A DNA stretch of 44,875 nucleotides from assembly GCA_023392995.1 (NCBI GenBank), contig JAEWMZ010000074.1, forward strand, positions 1-44,875, written 5' to 3'. The position numbers and the translations under genes were made by a program. A model generated the notes under the pieces. It did not search any database, was not told the DNA's origin, and saw nothing but the letters and a program-made list of their open reading frames with translations. Every line of letters starts with the position of its first letter. Within the stretch, counting starts at the first letter, position 1. Origin of the DNA: Bacillota bacterium (GTDB lineage: Bacteria; Bacillota; Clostridia; Lachnospirales; Lachnospiraceae). Positions 1 through 8,428 of this stretch are shown here, one piece after another.

Positions 1-410
1 TTATCAATGACCTGATATCCAAGGGAAGAATATAATCCAATTGCCGCTGTCAGTGGTTTACCGGTTTCAAGAATCAGGCTGTCGAATCCCTGCTCTCTGG
101 CTTTCTCCTCAAGCTGCTGCATTACTAACTTGGAGATTCCCTGTCCCCGAAATTCCTTTCTTACGAAGACACGCTTAACCTCAGCCACTCCTTCTTCATA
201 ATATTTAAATGCTCCGCAGGCAACAGGAGTGTCATTTTCACAAATTAAGATAACATCATGAATATGATCCAGTTTATTATACTGATTATATTCCTTTCTT
301 TGTTCTTCTCCGCCCACAAGCTCATTGAGGCTTTCATCCAGCAGCTGGCAAAGGCGAATAAAATCCTGGCTATTTCCGTTGGTATATTGAATATTATATG
401 GTTTAAGCAT
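1..410 (-). CDS. GNAT family N-acetyltransferase (partial, 3' end outside window)
   Basis: The gene starts at ATG 408-410 on the minus strand, behind a GGAGG ribosome site at about 415-419, and runs off the left edge, so about 136 residues are visible. The N-terminal half is a typical GNAT beginning (MLKPYNIQYT). The acetyl-CoA binding motif A is readable as FRGQGISKL, preceded by a beta strand VKRVFV and followed by the AIGLYSSLGY segment near the C-terminus. The family moves an acetyl group from acetyl-CoA to an amine. The substrate cannot be told from sequence. It would be transcribed leftward out of the window. Family assignment is firm, specific role unknown. Confidence 0.85.
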   Translation of the reverse strand, partial: MLKPYNIQYTNGNSQDFIRLCQLLDESLNELVGGEEQRKEYNQYNKLDHIHDVILICENDTPVACGAFKYYEEGVAEVKRVFVRKEFRGQGISKLVMQQLEEKAREQGFDSLILETGKPLTAAIGLYSSLGYQVID

Positions 411-616
411 ACGAACCTCCATTGCTGTCTAATCTTTTGTAACTATGAGATACTCAGTAGATTATATTTGCTTTTCTTATCTTCATGTCTTTAATTTCAT
501 AATAACACCACTGACATTCCTAAGCAAGTAGATTAAGGCATTTTAATCAGCTTCTAATATTGTGAACATCATTCCAAATCGATCACGCAATTTTTTCATA
601 AATCATTGAATCAGTC

Positions 617-658
617 AAAAAAACGTGAGTCTCTCCCGAAGGATATACTCACGTTTTT
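617..658 (-). terminator. Rho-independent terminator of the CO dehydrogenase gene
   Basis: An inverted repeat with arms AAACGTGAGT and ACTCACGTTT lies 7 bases past the stop codon of the CO dehydrogenase. Read on the minus strand it ends in a run of seven T. The plus strand also has a T run, so it may act in both directions. Confidence 0.85.
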
Positions 659-664
659 AGGCTG

Positions 665-2578
665 CTATGCCAACCCTAATTTTCTTCTTTTTGTAATAAT
701 ATGCCCTTCTATCCCTTCCGCTACTTGGATCGGGTCATCTCCCAGGGCAATCTTGCCCCCGGTTAGCCCTTCCACGTCTTCGGTCAGCAGCTTGACAAGA
801 TTTGGTGCGCCTGTGATAAAGGGCGTCGGTGATAAGTGAGTATATGCACCATAAGCCACGGCAAACAGACCATCGATTGTAGCCTTCTGCTCCATCCACT
901 CCGGTGCTGTAACAGCAATGGGAAGATCCGGTATATCAACGCCCAGATGATCTGCCAATGCCGTAACCAGCATGGAGATCCGCCCTGTATCCGTGCAAGT
1001 GCCAAAGCTTAGTACCGGAGGGATTCCCAGTGCCTTGCACACTCCCTTCAGTCCTTCGCCTGCCTGTTCGACAGCCTCGAGATTACAAAGTCCGGCTACC
1101 TCCAGAGCATGATTTCCACAGCCGCCTGCAACCACCAGAATATCTTTTGCAATCAGCTGCTTCGTCAGGTTAACCGTATTCCAGTCCTGAGGACCATTTC
1201 GCAGGGTCGAACAGTTTGCAAGGGCAACGACTCCCTTTATCTGACCTTTCGCAATCACATCCACCAGAGCGCTCAGATCATTACCGATTGCCTTCATTAC
1301 GGCTTCGGTAGAGAAGCCGGCAATCGCCTTTGTCATATGCTTTGGTACGAAAGGCTTGATTTTACCATGGCGCTTTTTAAAGTTATCAATTGCGATATCG
1401 ATACATTTCTCTGCCATTTCCTCTGCTTTTGCCGGGTAATAGGGCATTGCATGACCCACTCCAGGTACTCCGATAATCGTACTTACACTGACTAATGCCA
1501 CCTGATACTTCTCAGCGTACATGTCCATATCCGGAGGAGAACAATTCTCTTCCATAACCAGCGCATCCACGGTTCCCGTGGCTAGAAACGGTTCTAATGA
1601 CAGCCAGTTACCCATCAGTCCAACAAAGACATCATCCACCTCGAAACGCTGCAGCAGCTCCTGCCCGGTCTCAATGGAGCCGACAATTCGAATTCCCTTT
1701 GCCCCTGCCTGAATGGCCTTATGCTGATATTCCGGAAGCTTCGCCTTCTGTAAGGTGGCCACTCCGATCCAGGGCTGATGTCCGTTAAAAGCAATATTAA
1801 CATAATCCCCATCCATGATACCGAGATCCACATTCACCTCATGAGGCATTGGAGTTCCAAATAAAATATCCTGTACCATCTCAAGACCAATCTGAGCGGT
1901 GTAGATCGTAGATACTCCAAGCCTTAATGCCTTCTTTGCCAAGGAAACATAATCACCGTCCACATTCGTCAGACAGCTTGCTATGCTATTCTCAACCTCA
2001 TGCTGGATACCGGAGGGATAGAGGTGCAAGTCCTTCCATATCTGCTTTCTTGCTTTAGGCGCAAAGGCTTCCACCATAATACTGTCACCGTCCGGTGTAA
2101 TCTTCATCTCCCGGTCCAATAAATCCGCCAGCTCTGCCGCCATCGCATTGGCAGCCTGGTTCGTATTCACACCCAGCTTTTCACACATCCATTTCAACTT
2201 ATCATAATCCTTAATTTGAAATGGCGTCTTTCCTTCGGCAGTCGCTTTCAGAGTACGAAATGCCTCATAGGCATGATGCCCGTAGGTAGCCGCACCCATA
2301 ATGTTACGAATCAACATATTACGCATGGCCATCGCATCATTTCCGATACCACAGACTCCTTTATCTGCTCCAGACTTTTCATTAATCCGGCAGGGACCAT
2401 TGGTACACAACCAGCAGCTCAGACCTGCCAAGCAATATCTGCATCTGATTTTTTCCTGTTCTGTCCATCTGGAAAATACACTCGACAGGCCATCCTCTTT
2501 AATCCTTAGAAGCATCTCTTCTACCGAATCATGGTAGCTTACACGTCCCACGGGTTTTTCTAATATTTGCTCAGACAT
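665..2578 (-). CDS. cooS: Anaerobic carbon-monoxide dehydrogenase catalytic subunit (CooS-type), divergent active site
   Basis: Ni-dependent CO dehydrogenases interconvert CO and CO2 and pass electrons to ferredoxin-type carriers in the cytoplasm. The product is 637 residues, normal for the family. The start is ATG 2576-2578 with GGAGG 5 bases upstream. An in-frame TTG at 2590 overlaps that ribosome site and is unlikely. The N-terminal cluster cysteines are visible at 46, 49, 55, 58, 63 and 76 (CxxC...CWLCTNGPC...C). The classical D-cluster second Cys is Ser54, with an extra Cys at 49 instead. C-cluster features kept are H267 in NGHQP, Cys in ENCSPP, VALANC, GGCGNH and FGTCTD, and Lys in APEWMEQKA. 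The segment that normally reads CCTG is SIETG (301-305), so one C-cluster Cys is absent. No cooC, cooF or acetyl-CoA synthase gene is adjacent, so it is a stand-alone copy. It could be a CODH-like protein with an altered reaction. Confidence 0.88.
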   Translation of the reverse strand: MSEQILEKPVGRVSYHDSVEEMLLRIKEDGLSSVFSRWTEQEKIRCRYCLAGLSCWLCTNGPCRINEKSGADKGVCGIGNDAMAMRNMLIRNIMGAATYGHHAYEAFRTLKATAEGKTPFQIKDYDKLKWMCEKLGVNTNQAANAMAAELADLLDREMKITPDGDSIMVEAFAPKARKQIWKDLHLYPSGIQHEVENSIASCLTNVDGDYVSLAKKALRLGVSTIYTAQIGLEMVQDILFGTPMPHEVNVDLGIMDGDYVNIAFNGHQPWIGVATLQKAKLPEYQHKAIQAGAKGIRIVGSIETGQELLQRFEVDDVFVGLMGNWLSLEPFLATGTVDALVMEENCSPPDMDMYAEKYQVALVSVSTIIGVPGVGHAMPYYPAKAEEMAEKCIDIAIDNFKKRHGKIKPFVPKHMTKAIAGFSTEAVMKAIGNDLSALVDVIAKGQIKGVVALANCSTLRNGPQDWNTVNLTKQLIAKDILVVAGGCGNHALEVAGLCNLEAVEQAGEGLKGVCKALGIPPVLSFGTCTDTGRISMLVTALADHLGVDIPDLPIAVTAPEWMEQKATIDGLFAVAYGAYTHLSPTPFITGAPNLVKLLTEDVEGLTGGKIALGDDPIQVAEGIEGHIITKRRKLGLA

Positions 2579-2703
2579 AAAAACCTCCAAATTAAGATAA
2601 TCAATATTCGCTAGTTAATATGTCCAATTCTTACAATAAAATACTGAATAGAGCAGATGAAAATCTATGTGTATATTGACTTTTTGTTTTTTCTTCTAAT
2701 AAC

Positions 2704-2748
2704 AAAAGAGTCATGCAACAATTATAAAAACTGATACATGACCCTTTT
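2704..2748 (-). terminator. Terminator of the GerMN lipoprotein gene
   Basis: Arms AAAAGAGTCATG and CATGACCCTTTT pair around a loop of about 20 bases immediately after the stop codon at 2750. On the minus strand the 3' arm runs into TTTTGTT. Confidence 0.7.
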
Positions 2749-2749
2749 A

Positions 2750-3865
2750 TTATTGACTTACTACATTCTCCATATTGACGTGAAAGGCTTCTCCCTCCTC
2801 CATCATAATATGACCTGATTCATATGGTTTACCATCTACTGTTATAATTACATTCTGCACCTGATAATAATTGCCCAGGGTATTGGTTATTCCCTGTAAA
2901 ATCAGTAACTCATATCCGGCACCTGCATTCATATCAGTGACAAACTCTTTGGAGAAGTCTACCATGACGGTTTCATCCTCGGATAAATAGAGACTGTTAA
3001 TCTTCGTATTCCTACTTGTCAGTGGAAGATAGGAATCCTTCGATGCCTTCTTACTGATTTCTGCTTGAAGGATGTCTTTGGCTTCATCTCCCGTATGGAA
3101 GGTCAAAGTAGTTTGTTCCGGGTAGAGCTTCTCGTCTATATCCGGGTAATAAATATCAATTGTCTTTGTATAGGCTTGCTCCGTATTGGTTGTCTTAAGT
3201 GAGGAGGTAACCTCCAGGTCTTTTGACTGGAACACACTTTTTACCAACCCAACCTGAAGGGCATAATAATCCTTTGTGTCGCCATCCTCATTTTTTGTCG
3301 TTACCTCGATTGCTTTATAATCACCGGAGGGCGTTGTCACCGGAACATCCACTCCCGAAATATATCGTTTTCTTCCATCGGATAATGTCCATTCTGTTCC
3401 CTGCACCAAGGGTTCCATCAGTAAAACCTCGGGAGATTCCTCTGAGGTTGTACCTGTCAAAAAGTTATCCCGATAGTAGCATTCATCTAATTTTTTAATC
3501 ACCGTCAGCTTCCCGTTTTTTATTTCGATTACCCGTACTGTCTCTGTTCCGCCATTATTCGTTCGGGTTTGAATTCTTTGATTTGCGGCATCCAGAAAAT
3601 CTGTCGTTTGTTGATAAGATGCATATTCATTTCCCTGACCTTCATAAACATACTCTGTATCAGCCAGCATAGGATAATAATTTTCAATCGTAAACGCTTC
3701 TTTTTCATCTGCCATCGTACTCTTCTGTGTATTCGCGTTCTCTTGTGCCGCAGGTGATATCATCTCCTGTGTAATCTCATTCGTATCCTTCTGCTTCGTC
3801 TTATTGCAGGCTACTATAAGAAGCAGCAGCAAAATAACGCCGATTGACAGTAACTTTTTTTTCAT
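2750..3865 (-). CDS. Lipoprotein with C-terminal GerMN domain
   Basis: This 371-residue protein has a lipoprotein signal: KKK, a leucine-rich core and the lipobox IVAC with Cys20, so it should be anchored outside the cytoplasmic membrane. A polar linker (about 25-55) leads into a middle domain with no family I recognise. The last 120 residues fit a GerMN domain: a TLTF strand, then VMVDFSKEF, a stretch ending LQGITNTLGNYYQVQNV and a final VDGKPY. GerMN domains occur in spore germination and sporulation proteins such as GerM and in some envelope lipoproteins. The RBS AAGGAGG precedes the ATG. It lies 80 bases downstream of the polysaccharide deacetylase on the same strand, so the pair probably forms one envelope-related transcript. 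The exact function is unknown. Confidence 0.8.
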   Translation of the reverse strand: MKKKLLSIGVILLLLLIVACNKTKQKDTNEITQEMISPAAQENANTQKSTMADEKEAFTIENYYPMLADTEYVYEGQGNEYASYQQTTDFLDAANQRIQTRTNNGGTETVRVIEIKNGKLTVIKKLDECYYRDNFLTGTTSEESPEVLLMEPLVQGTEWTLSDGRKRYISGVDVPVTTPSGDYKAIEVTTKNEDGDTKDYYALQVGLVKSVFQSKDLEVTSSLKTTNTEQAYTKTIDIYYPDIDEKLYPEQTTLTFHTGDEAKDILQAEISKKASKDSYLPLTSRNTKINSLYLSEDETVMVDFSKEFVTDMNAGAGYELLILQGITNTLGNYYQVQNVIITVDGKPYESGHIMMEEGEAFHVNMENVVSQ

Positions 3866-3945
3866 GAAAAACCTCCTTTTACCGCAGTGACGGTTGGTAT
3901 GTATTCATTCTAGTTAAAAATTCAAGTATGTGCAATCCGCATAAC

Positions 3946-5412
3946 CTACCAGTTTCTTGCCGGGCGCTGCGGATCTATAATGTCTTTTGCATCAAATAAA
4001 TCCTTCAACCGATCGGGAAATTGCAGTAAGGCCTGTCCATCCAGCGGTCTTCGGTTCATCCTGACATATTCCTTGTGAATCTGCATCCAGGGTTCCTTGT
4101 ACACACCTACATAAATGTTAAACCCTTTCTTTTTCAGATACTGATATTTTTCATTGCTATATTTACCGATAGTATTTTCAATATCATTTCCAAAAGGGAA
4201 TACTAAGATATCTGTTGATCCAATCAATGGCTCGACTTCTTTCAGCCATCTCTCCGTATCTCTTTTTAAAGTATCAACAGAAATTGTAGTCATATTCTTA
4301 TGTCCCCAGCTATGTGAGGCAAATTCCCAGCCTTCTTCCTTTAATACCTTTGCCACCTGCGCAGCCGCTTCTTTATCTTTTTCGTAAGTTGGTGATGTTT
4401 CATCATTGGTTCGATACCCAAGGACACCATCATAGCCGGTCAAAGCCAAAAGTCCTTTGGCACCTTGATAAGAGAAATCCGGATGTGCTTCAATAAAGGC
4501 ATCCAGAATCGGTACAATGTCAAAAGCTCCAATTACAGTAGTCCCATTCTCCTGTAACATTTCGCAAGTCGGTTTTCCATCCTTGCCAATTACAATTCTC
4601 GTTGCGAAGCCATCGCCATCCATATAGCTATAATAGCTCACATCATCCTGGGAGAGCACAAAGGGTTTTTTTCCAGGTCTTAGATAAATCTGGTTCTCCA
4701 CATAGCGTGTAGTTCCATCCTCTAAGGTCTCCTGCTTCACTAAATCTGCCATCCTGACCAGAACATAACCTTCCTGATACATGGCGTCCATCATTTTATT
4801 AAACTCAGAAATGGTTGTCATATACATATTATAACCCTTACTTTTTCTATCTCCGTCAAACGCTTTTGAATTATCAGCAACCAGCGAATGGAAGAAGATA
4901 TGATTAATCTGGGTTATGGAAGTATACTCACCGCCGTATAGTACCAGGGAGGCCTTTTCCTTTTCCAGCTTTTGATAAGCTTCGGCTAAGTCCTGATACT
5001 GGGTGTAATCACCTGAATCGCCCTTATAGTCTTTGATTAGCTGAAGTGCGTTATCATAGTAATAGCCCATAGCCAGGATTTGCGCCTGTGCTATCACTTC
5101 CTGCCTCTCAGCCGTCTTCTCTTGATTCTCATTTGTATGTTCAGCCTCCGTATTTGCCGAAGATGTTCCTCCTGGTGCTGTGTCTGATGGGTTTTCTCCA
5201 GCCGCCGTTTCTATTGCGTCCCCTGCTGGCGGATTACTCTCCTGGGTCTCTTCCGCAGTCCCAAATGCATTCACCCCTGCTACGCGTACCTTCATTAACC
5301 AAAAGGCGCCGACCAGTAATAATATCATTACTGTCCCCGCAGTTACAGCCGCAATCACCCATATTCTCCATCGGTTCTTCCTAGTGTTCTTTTCCTTATT
5401 AATGTTTCCCAT
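3946..5412 (-). CDS. Membrane-anchored polysaccharide deacetylase (NodB-like) family protein
   Basis: The 488-residue product has a basic N-terminus and one membrane segment at about 20-42. A low-complexity Glu/Thr/Asn-rich linker (about 50-105) then carries the rest outside the cell. The C-terminal half carries a NodB-type fold. Motif 1 reads SQDDVSY, keeping the Asp-Asp pair of the usual TFDD, and motif 2 reads SHSWGHKN, keeping the His-x3-His metal site. Such enzymes remove N- or O-acetyl groups from peptidoglycan or other cell-wall glycans using a divalent metal. The first motif is atypical and a long insertion separates the two, so substrate and activity are uncertain. The RBS AGGGG lies upstream of the ATG. 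The downstream partner is the GerMN lipoprotein. Confidence 0.8.
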   Translation of the reverse strand: MGNINKEKNTRKNRWRIWVIAAVTAGTVMILLLVGAFWLMKVRVAGVNAFGTAEETQESNPPAGDAIETAAGENPSDTAPGGTSSANTEAEHTNENQEKTAERQEVIAQAQILAMGYYYDNALQLIKDYKGDSGDYTQYQDLAEAYQKLEKEKASLVLYGGEYTSITQINHIFFHSLVADNSKAFDGDRKSKGYNMYMTTISEFNKMMDAMYQEGYVLVRMADLVKQETLEDGTTRYVENQIYLRPGKKPFVLSQDDVSYYSYMDGDGFATRIVIGKDGKPTCEMLQENGTTVIGAFDIVPILDAFIEAHPDFSYQGAKGLLALTGYDGVLGYRTNDETSPTYEKDKEAAAQVAKVLKEEGWEFASHSWGHKNMTTISVDTLKRDTERWLKEVEPLIGSTDILVFPFGNDIENTIGKYSNEKYQYLKKKGFNIYVGVYKEPWMQIHKEYVRMNRRPLDGQALLQFPDRLKDLFDAKDIIDPQRPARNW

Positions 5413-5484
5413 CTCTAAGCCCCTCTTCTGTTCGTATTAATGATCTTTTGACCGACTAATCCACTATTAGTTGCTACATATGGC

Positions 5485-5493
5485 ATTATAACA
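5485..5493 (-). promoter_or_regulatory. Probable extended -10 promoter for the deacetylase/GerMN pair
   Basis: On the minus strand the sequence TGTTATAAT, a TGn extended -10 box, lies about 75 bases upstream of the deacetylase ATG. No good -35 box is found at 17 bases. The rest of the 5413-5783 gap is AT-rich with no recognised riboswitch. Confidence 0.4.
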
Positions 5494-5605
5494 CAAATTA
5501 GCCTGTAGATTTCTTACGAATCATTTAAATTTATATCAAATACAGTTAAAACAATTGTAATAGTTGTGTAAGTAAATGAATACTGGAATTATTTACATAC
5601 TAATA

Positions 5606-5635
5606 TTTACACCTACTGTTAAAATGTGGTACAAT
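5606..5635 (+). promoter_or_regulatory. Probable sigma-A promoter of the phosphofructokinase gene
   Basis: TTTACA (5606-5611) and TACAAT (5630-5635) are separated by 18 bases. This leaves a leader of about 140 bases before the start codon. I see no clear structure in that leader. Confidence 0.5.
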
Positions 5636-5783
5636 ATATATCAATAGGCAGCTCAGACAACCTGTGAACTCAAATTTCATTCACCAAAGATTACCACTAG
5701 CGTAGAACACTCAGTTTTAAATGGCAGAGGTTATGACAATCTTATCCAACATTTTAACGAAAAGTAAAGGAGTGTAGTAATTT

Positions 5784-7010
5784 ATGGTACTAGAAGGAAA
5801 AGTAGTAGTAGCACAAGGTGGCGGCCCTACCGCTGTTATTAATCAGTCTCTGGTAGGAGCCGTACTAGAGTCCAGAAAATTCCCACAAATCACCAAGGTT
5901 TACGGAGCCATTAACGGAGTTCATGGTATTATCAATGAAGATTTTATGGATTTAACCCAGGAGACCACTAATAATTTGGAGCAGGTGGCTATGACTCCCT
6001 CCTCTGCATTATTTTCAACCAGGGATAAACCGGATAACGCTTATTGCAAAGAGATTTTCAAAGTGTTCCAGGCACATAATGTTCGTTATTTCTTCTACAT
6101 TGGAGGAAATGATTCTGCGGATACGGTTCGTATCGTTAATGAGCAGGCAGAATCCTCCGGTTACGAATTTCGTGCCATCCATATTCCAAAAACAATTGAC
6201 AATGATTTGATGATGAATGATCATACCCCCGGGTACCCTTCCGCTGCAAGATTCGTAGCACAGTCTTTCATTGGTCTAAATCTTGATAATAGAGCCCTTC
6301 CCGGTGTACATATCGGTGTTGTTATGGGTCGTCATGCTGGTTTTTTAACGGCTGCTTCGTCCATCGCTCAAAAGTATCCCGACGATGGCCCTCATTTGAT
6401 TTATCTTCCGGAACGGCATTTCATCATTGATAACTTCCTGAAGGATGTCAGAGAAGTGTATGATAAATACGGACGTTGTATTATCGCCGTCTCAGAGGGT
6501 ATCCAGGACGAAAATGGTATTCCCATCGTTACAAAGCTGGTAAGCAGTGAGATGGATTCTCATGGCAACGCCCAACTATCCGGTACCGGTGCCTTAGGTG
6601 ATCTGCTTGCCAATGAGATTAAAGCAAAGCTTGGTATTACCAGAGTTCGTTCGGACACTCTGGGCTATCTTCAAAGATCCTTTATGGGCTGTGTATCCGC
6701 TGTCGATCAGCATGAAGCCAGAGAGGTCGGTGAAAAAGCTGCACAGTTTGCGATCTGGCATAATATTGATGGTTCCATTACCATTAACCGCACCGGCATC
6801 TATTCCGTGGATTATAAAATGACTGATCTGAAAAATGTTGCTGGCAAAACAAAATTAATGCCTGAGGATTTCATTAACAGCCAGGGGAATAACGTTACGG
6901 ATGCGTTCAAATATTACTTGCAACCCCTTCTGGGTGCAGACATGCCTGCCGCTCACATGCTGCGTGCCCCTCGCGCTGATAAAATCTTAAATAATCCGAT
7001 CACACTTTAG
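5784..7010 (+). CDS. 6-phosphofructokinase, probably pyrophosphate-dependent
   Basis: The enzyme phosphorylates fructose 6-phosphate to the 1,6-bisphosphate, the committed step of glycolysis, in the cytoplasm. The 408-residue protein has the nucleotide/PPi loop VVAQGGGPTAVIN at 8-20, the catalytic PKTIDND at 135-141 (Lys136, Asp139, Asp141), and MGRHAGFLTAASS for sugar phosphate binding. Lys in place of the Gly of PGTIDND, and Asp110 in GGND in place of the second Gly of GGDG, are the changes that mark PPi-using members. Asn109 stands where Asp is usual. The start ATG has AAAGGAG upstream. It is a single-gene unit ending at the terminator near 7164. ATP use cannot be formally excluded. Confidence 0.88.
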   Translation: MVLEGKVVVAQGGGPTAVINQSLVGAVLESRKFPQITKVYGAINGVHGIINEDFMDLTQETTNNLEQVAMTPSSALFSTRDKPDNAYCKEIFKVFQAHNVRYFFYIGGNDSADTVRIVNEQAESSGYEFRAIHIPKTIDNDLMMNDHTPGYPSAARFVAQSFIGLNLDNRALPGVHIGVVMGRHAGFLTAASSIAQKYPDDGPHLIYLPERHFIIDNFLKDVREVYDKYGRCIIAVSEGIQDENGIPIVTKLVSSEMDSHGNAQLSGTGALGDLLANEIKAKLGITRVRSDTLGYLQRSFMGCVSAVDQHEAREVGEKAAQFAIWHNIDGSITINRTGIYSVDYKMTDLKNVAGKTKLMPEDFINSQGNNVTDAFKYYLQPLLGADMPAAHMLRAPRADKILNNPITL

Positions 7011-7163
7011 CAGATGAAGCATTACGCCATTTTACCGCGAAACTGCTTAGTTTTGGATGAAAACTTATCTTTATTCTATAGGAACCATCTTTCCAGCGTA
7101 AAATTGTCAGATGTGAAGATAAATCTTTATTTTTCACTAAGGGACATTCGCACGCAGGTACCG

Positions 7164-7196
7164 GGGGTGCAGGATGTATATTCTGCATCCCTTTTT
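7164..7196 (+). terminator. Terminator of the phosphofructokinase gene
   Basis: GGGTGCAGGA and TTCTGCATCCC form a stem with one bulged base and a 6-base loop, followed by TTTTT. A second inverted repeat GGGTACC/GGTACCC follows at 7207-7238. The rest of 7011-7354 is AT-rich with repeated ATTATTATCC/ATTATCC words and no gene that I can support. Confidence 0.75.
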
Positions 7197-7354
7197 ATGC
7201 AAAAAAGGGTACCATCAAGCCTTGCGACCCAGGTACCCAATGAATGATTCATTTTATTACTTTGTGATCTATTATTATCCGTGATTCATTATTATCCATT
7301 ATCCATTTTTACAATGCTCGGATCGTAATAAGTAGACCTATTTTCTATTCTATG

Positions 7355-7873
7355 CTATCCTTGATATCTTTCCCAACTCACTAGTTCCTCCAGCTTCTTA
7401 CGGCGAAGCTCCCCAGGTTTTTCACCCTTTGGATATCCGAGGGGCAATAGTGCCACAACCTCCAGATTTTCAGGCAGTTCCAACAATTCATGGCACAGCT
7501 CGGCATCAAAGGCACATACCCAGCAGGATCCCAGTCCAAGGTCGACTGCTGCCAACGACATATGATCAACTGCGATTGCCACATCAATGTCTGCATGATC
7601 CTTCCCGTCTTTTCGATTCCAGGATGTTTTATGATCCCCACAGGCAACGATAATTACCGGTGCTTCTTTGATCCAATCTCTTTTATAGGTCTGGTAAAGC
7701 TTCTCTTTTTCTGCCTGTTCCGTAACTACAATCAGGTGGATGGGCTGAAAATTTACTGCGGAAGGTGCAATTTGTCCAGCCTCTAATACCTGGAGCAGCT
7801 TCTCCTTTTCAACCTCTTTATCTTCAAAACTTCTTACAGAATATCTAGATTTTGCGATTGCTAAAAAACTCAT
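7355..7873 (-). CDS. Nitroreductase family protein
   Basis: The 172-residue protein fits the small FMN-binding nitroreductase family, which reduces nitro groups, quinones or flavins with NAD(P)H. The N-terminal signature is FLAIAKSRYSVRSFEDK, with the Arg residues that bind FMN phosphate. APSAVNFQPIHLIVV and the GLGSCWVCAFD / LLPLGYPKGE segments are also typical. The reading frame stays open upstream to 8080 through repeated DNA, but the real start is the ATG at 7871-7873. It has AAGGGG in front and the family N-terminus right after it. The 63-bp repeat pair lies just upstream and may carry its promoter. The natural substrate is unknown. Confidence 0.88.
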   Translation of the reverse strand: MSFLAIAKSRYSVRSFEDKEVEKEKLLQVLEAGQIAPSAVNFQPIHLIVVTEQAEKEKLYQTYKRDWIKEAPVIIVACGDHKTSWNRKDGKDHADIDVAIAVDHMSLAAVDLGLGSCWVCAFDAELCHELLELPENLEVVALLPLGYPKGEKPGELRRKKLEELVSWERYQG

Positions 7874-7908
7874 TGTTTTCCCCTTTCGTATTAGCCTCAA
7901 TCTACTAA

Positions 7909-8060
7909 GCTCCAAGATGCGCACTTCACTCCGCTTCGGCGCTGGTATAATATCTGTCGATATTATACCATGGAAAAGCACCATGGTATGTCGCTCCGCT
8001 CCAAGATGCGCACTACGCTCCGCTTCGGCGCTGGTATAATATCTGTCGATATTATACCAT
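7909..8060. repeat. Two 63-bp direct repeats, each containing a 12-bp perfect palindrome
   Basis: Copies at 7909-7971 and 7998-8060 differ at two positions. Each begins GCTCCAAGATGCGCAC, passes through CTCCGCTTCGGCGC and ends in the foldback TGGTATAATATC-TGTC-GATATTATACCA. The palindrome contains TATAAT-like -10 boxes facing both ways. The stretch 7874-8188 holds only these repeats and a terminator. Confidence 0.85.
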
Positions 8061-8145
8061 ATAAATAAGCTCCACGCCATCTAACCACATTGTAATTATA
8101 GCATATATATATCAATCCGCTTTTGCATATGCGTTTAAACCAACA

Positions 8146-8180
8146 AAAATTCCCTCCTAAAAAACAGACAGAGGGAATTT
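8146..8180 (-). terminator. Terminator of the Lys-rich peptide gene
   Basis: The 10-bp arms AAATTCCCTC and GAGGGAATTT are followed on the minus strand by TTTTTG, nine bases past the stop codon of the small gene. Confidence 0.8.
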
Positions 8181-8188
8181 CTGGAGTG

Positions 8189-8266
8189 CTATTTTTTCTT
8201 TGTTGTACTTGCTGCGCTTGATCCGCCCTTTTTCTTCGGCGCTTTTTTTGGATTCTTATCACCCAT
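8189..8266 (-). CDS. 25-residue Lys-rich small protein
   Basis: A 26-codon reading frame encodes MGDKNPKKAPKKKG followed by GSSAASTTKKK. It contains nine lysines and no hydrophobic segment. It is supported by a complete expression unit: a near-consensus promoter at 8310-8338, a strong GGGAGGTGA ribosome site 6 bases before the ATG, and an intrinsic terminator right after the stop. A highly basic peptide like this could bind nucleic acid or ribosomes, but no function can be assigned. An overlapping 99-codon frame here (7963-8262) has no ribosome site and crosses the repeats, so I prefer this frame. Confidence 0.7.
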   Translation of the reverse strand: MGDKNPKKAPKKKGGSSAASTTKKK

Positions 8267-8309
8267 GGAATTCACCTCCCTTTGTAAAGTTTTAGCATAT
8301 ATTACCTAT

Positions 8310-8338
8310 ATTCTATATGCACAACAATACAATGTCAA
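8310..8338 (-). promoter_or_regulatory. Near-consensus sigma-A promoter for the Lys-rich peptide
   Basis: On the minus strand TTGACA (8333-8338) and TAGAAT (8310-8315) are 17 bases apart, giving a leader of about 35 bases. Confidence 0.8.
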
Positions 8339-8428
8339 ATGAATTTTAAACAGATTATTCGTCACATCTTGTTCTGTTCTCAAACCATAACGCGATAATT
8401 GTCATTATTGAGTGTACAATTACTACTA

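Noticed and set aside
1109..1495. 128-codon plus-strand frame inside the CO dehydrogenase gene
   Set aside because: It is antisense to a clear family gene, with no ribosome site and no recognisable protein pattern.
5640..5783. Riboswitch or T-box in the phosphofructokinase leader
   Set aside because: No conserved T-box, purine, FMN, TPP or glycine riboswitch core was recognisable in the leader.
7909..8060. Possible CRISPR array
   Set aside because: Only two repeat copies of 63 bp with one 26-bp spacer and no cas genes; better explained as a duplicated palindromic element.
7963..8262. 99-codon minus-strand frame over the Lys-rich gene
   Set aside because: It has no ribosome site, crosses the repeat copies and shows no domain; the 25-codon frame has full expression signals.
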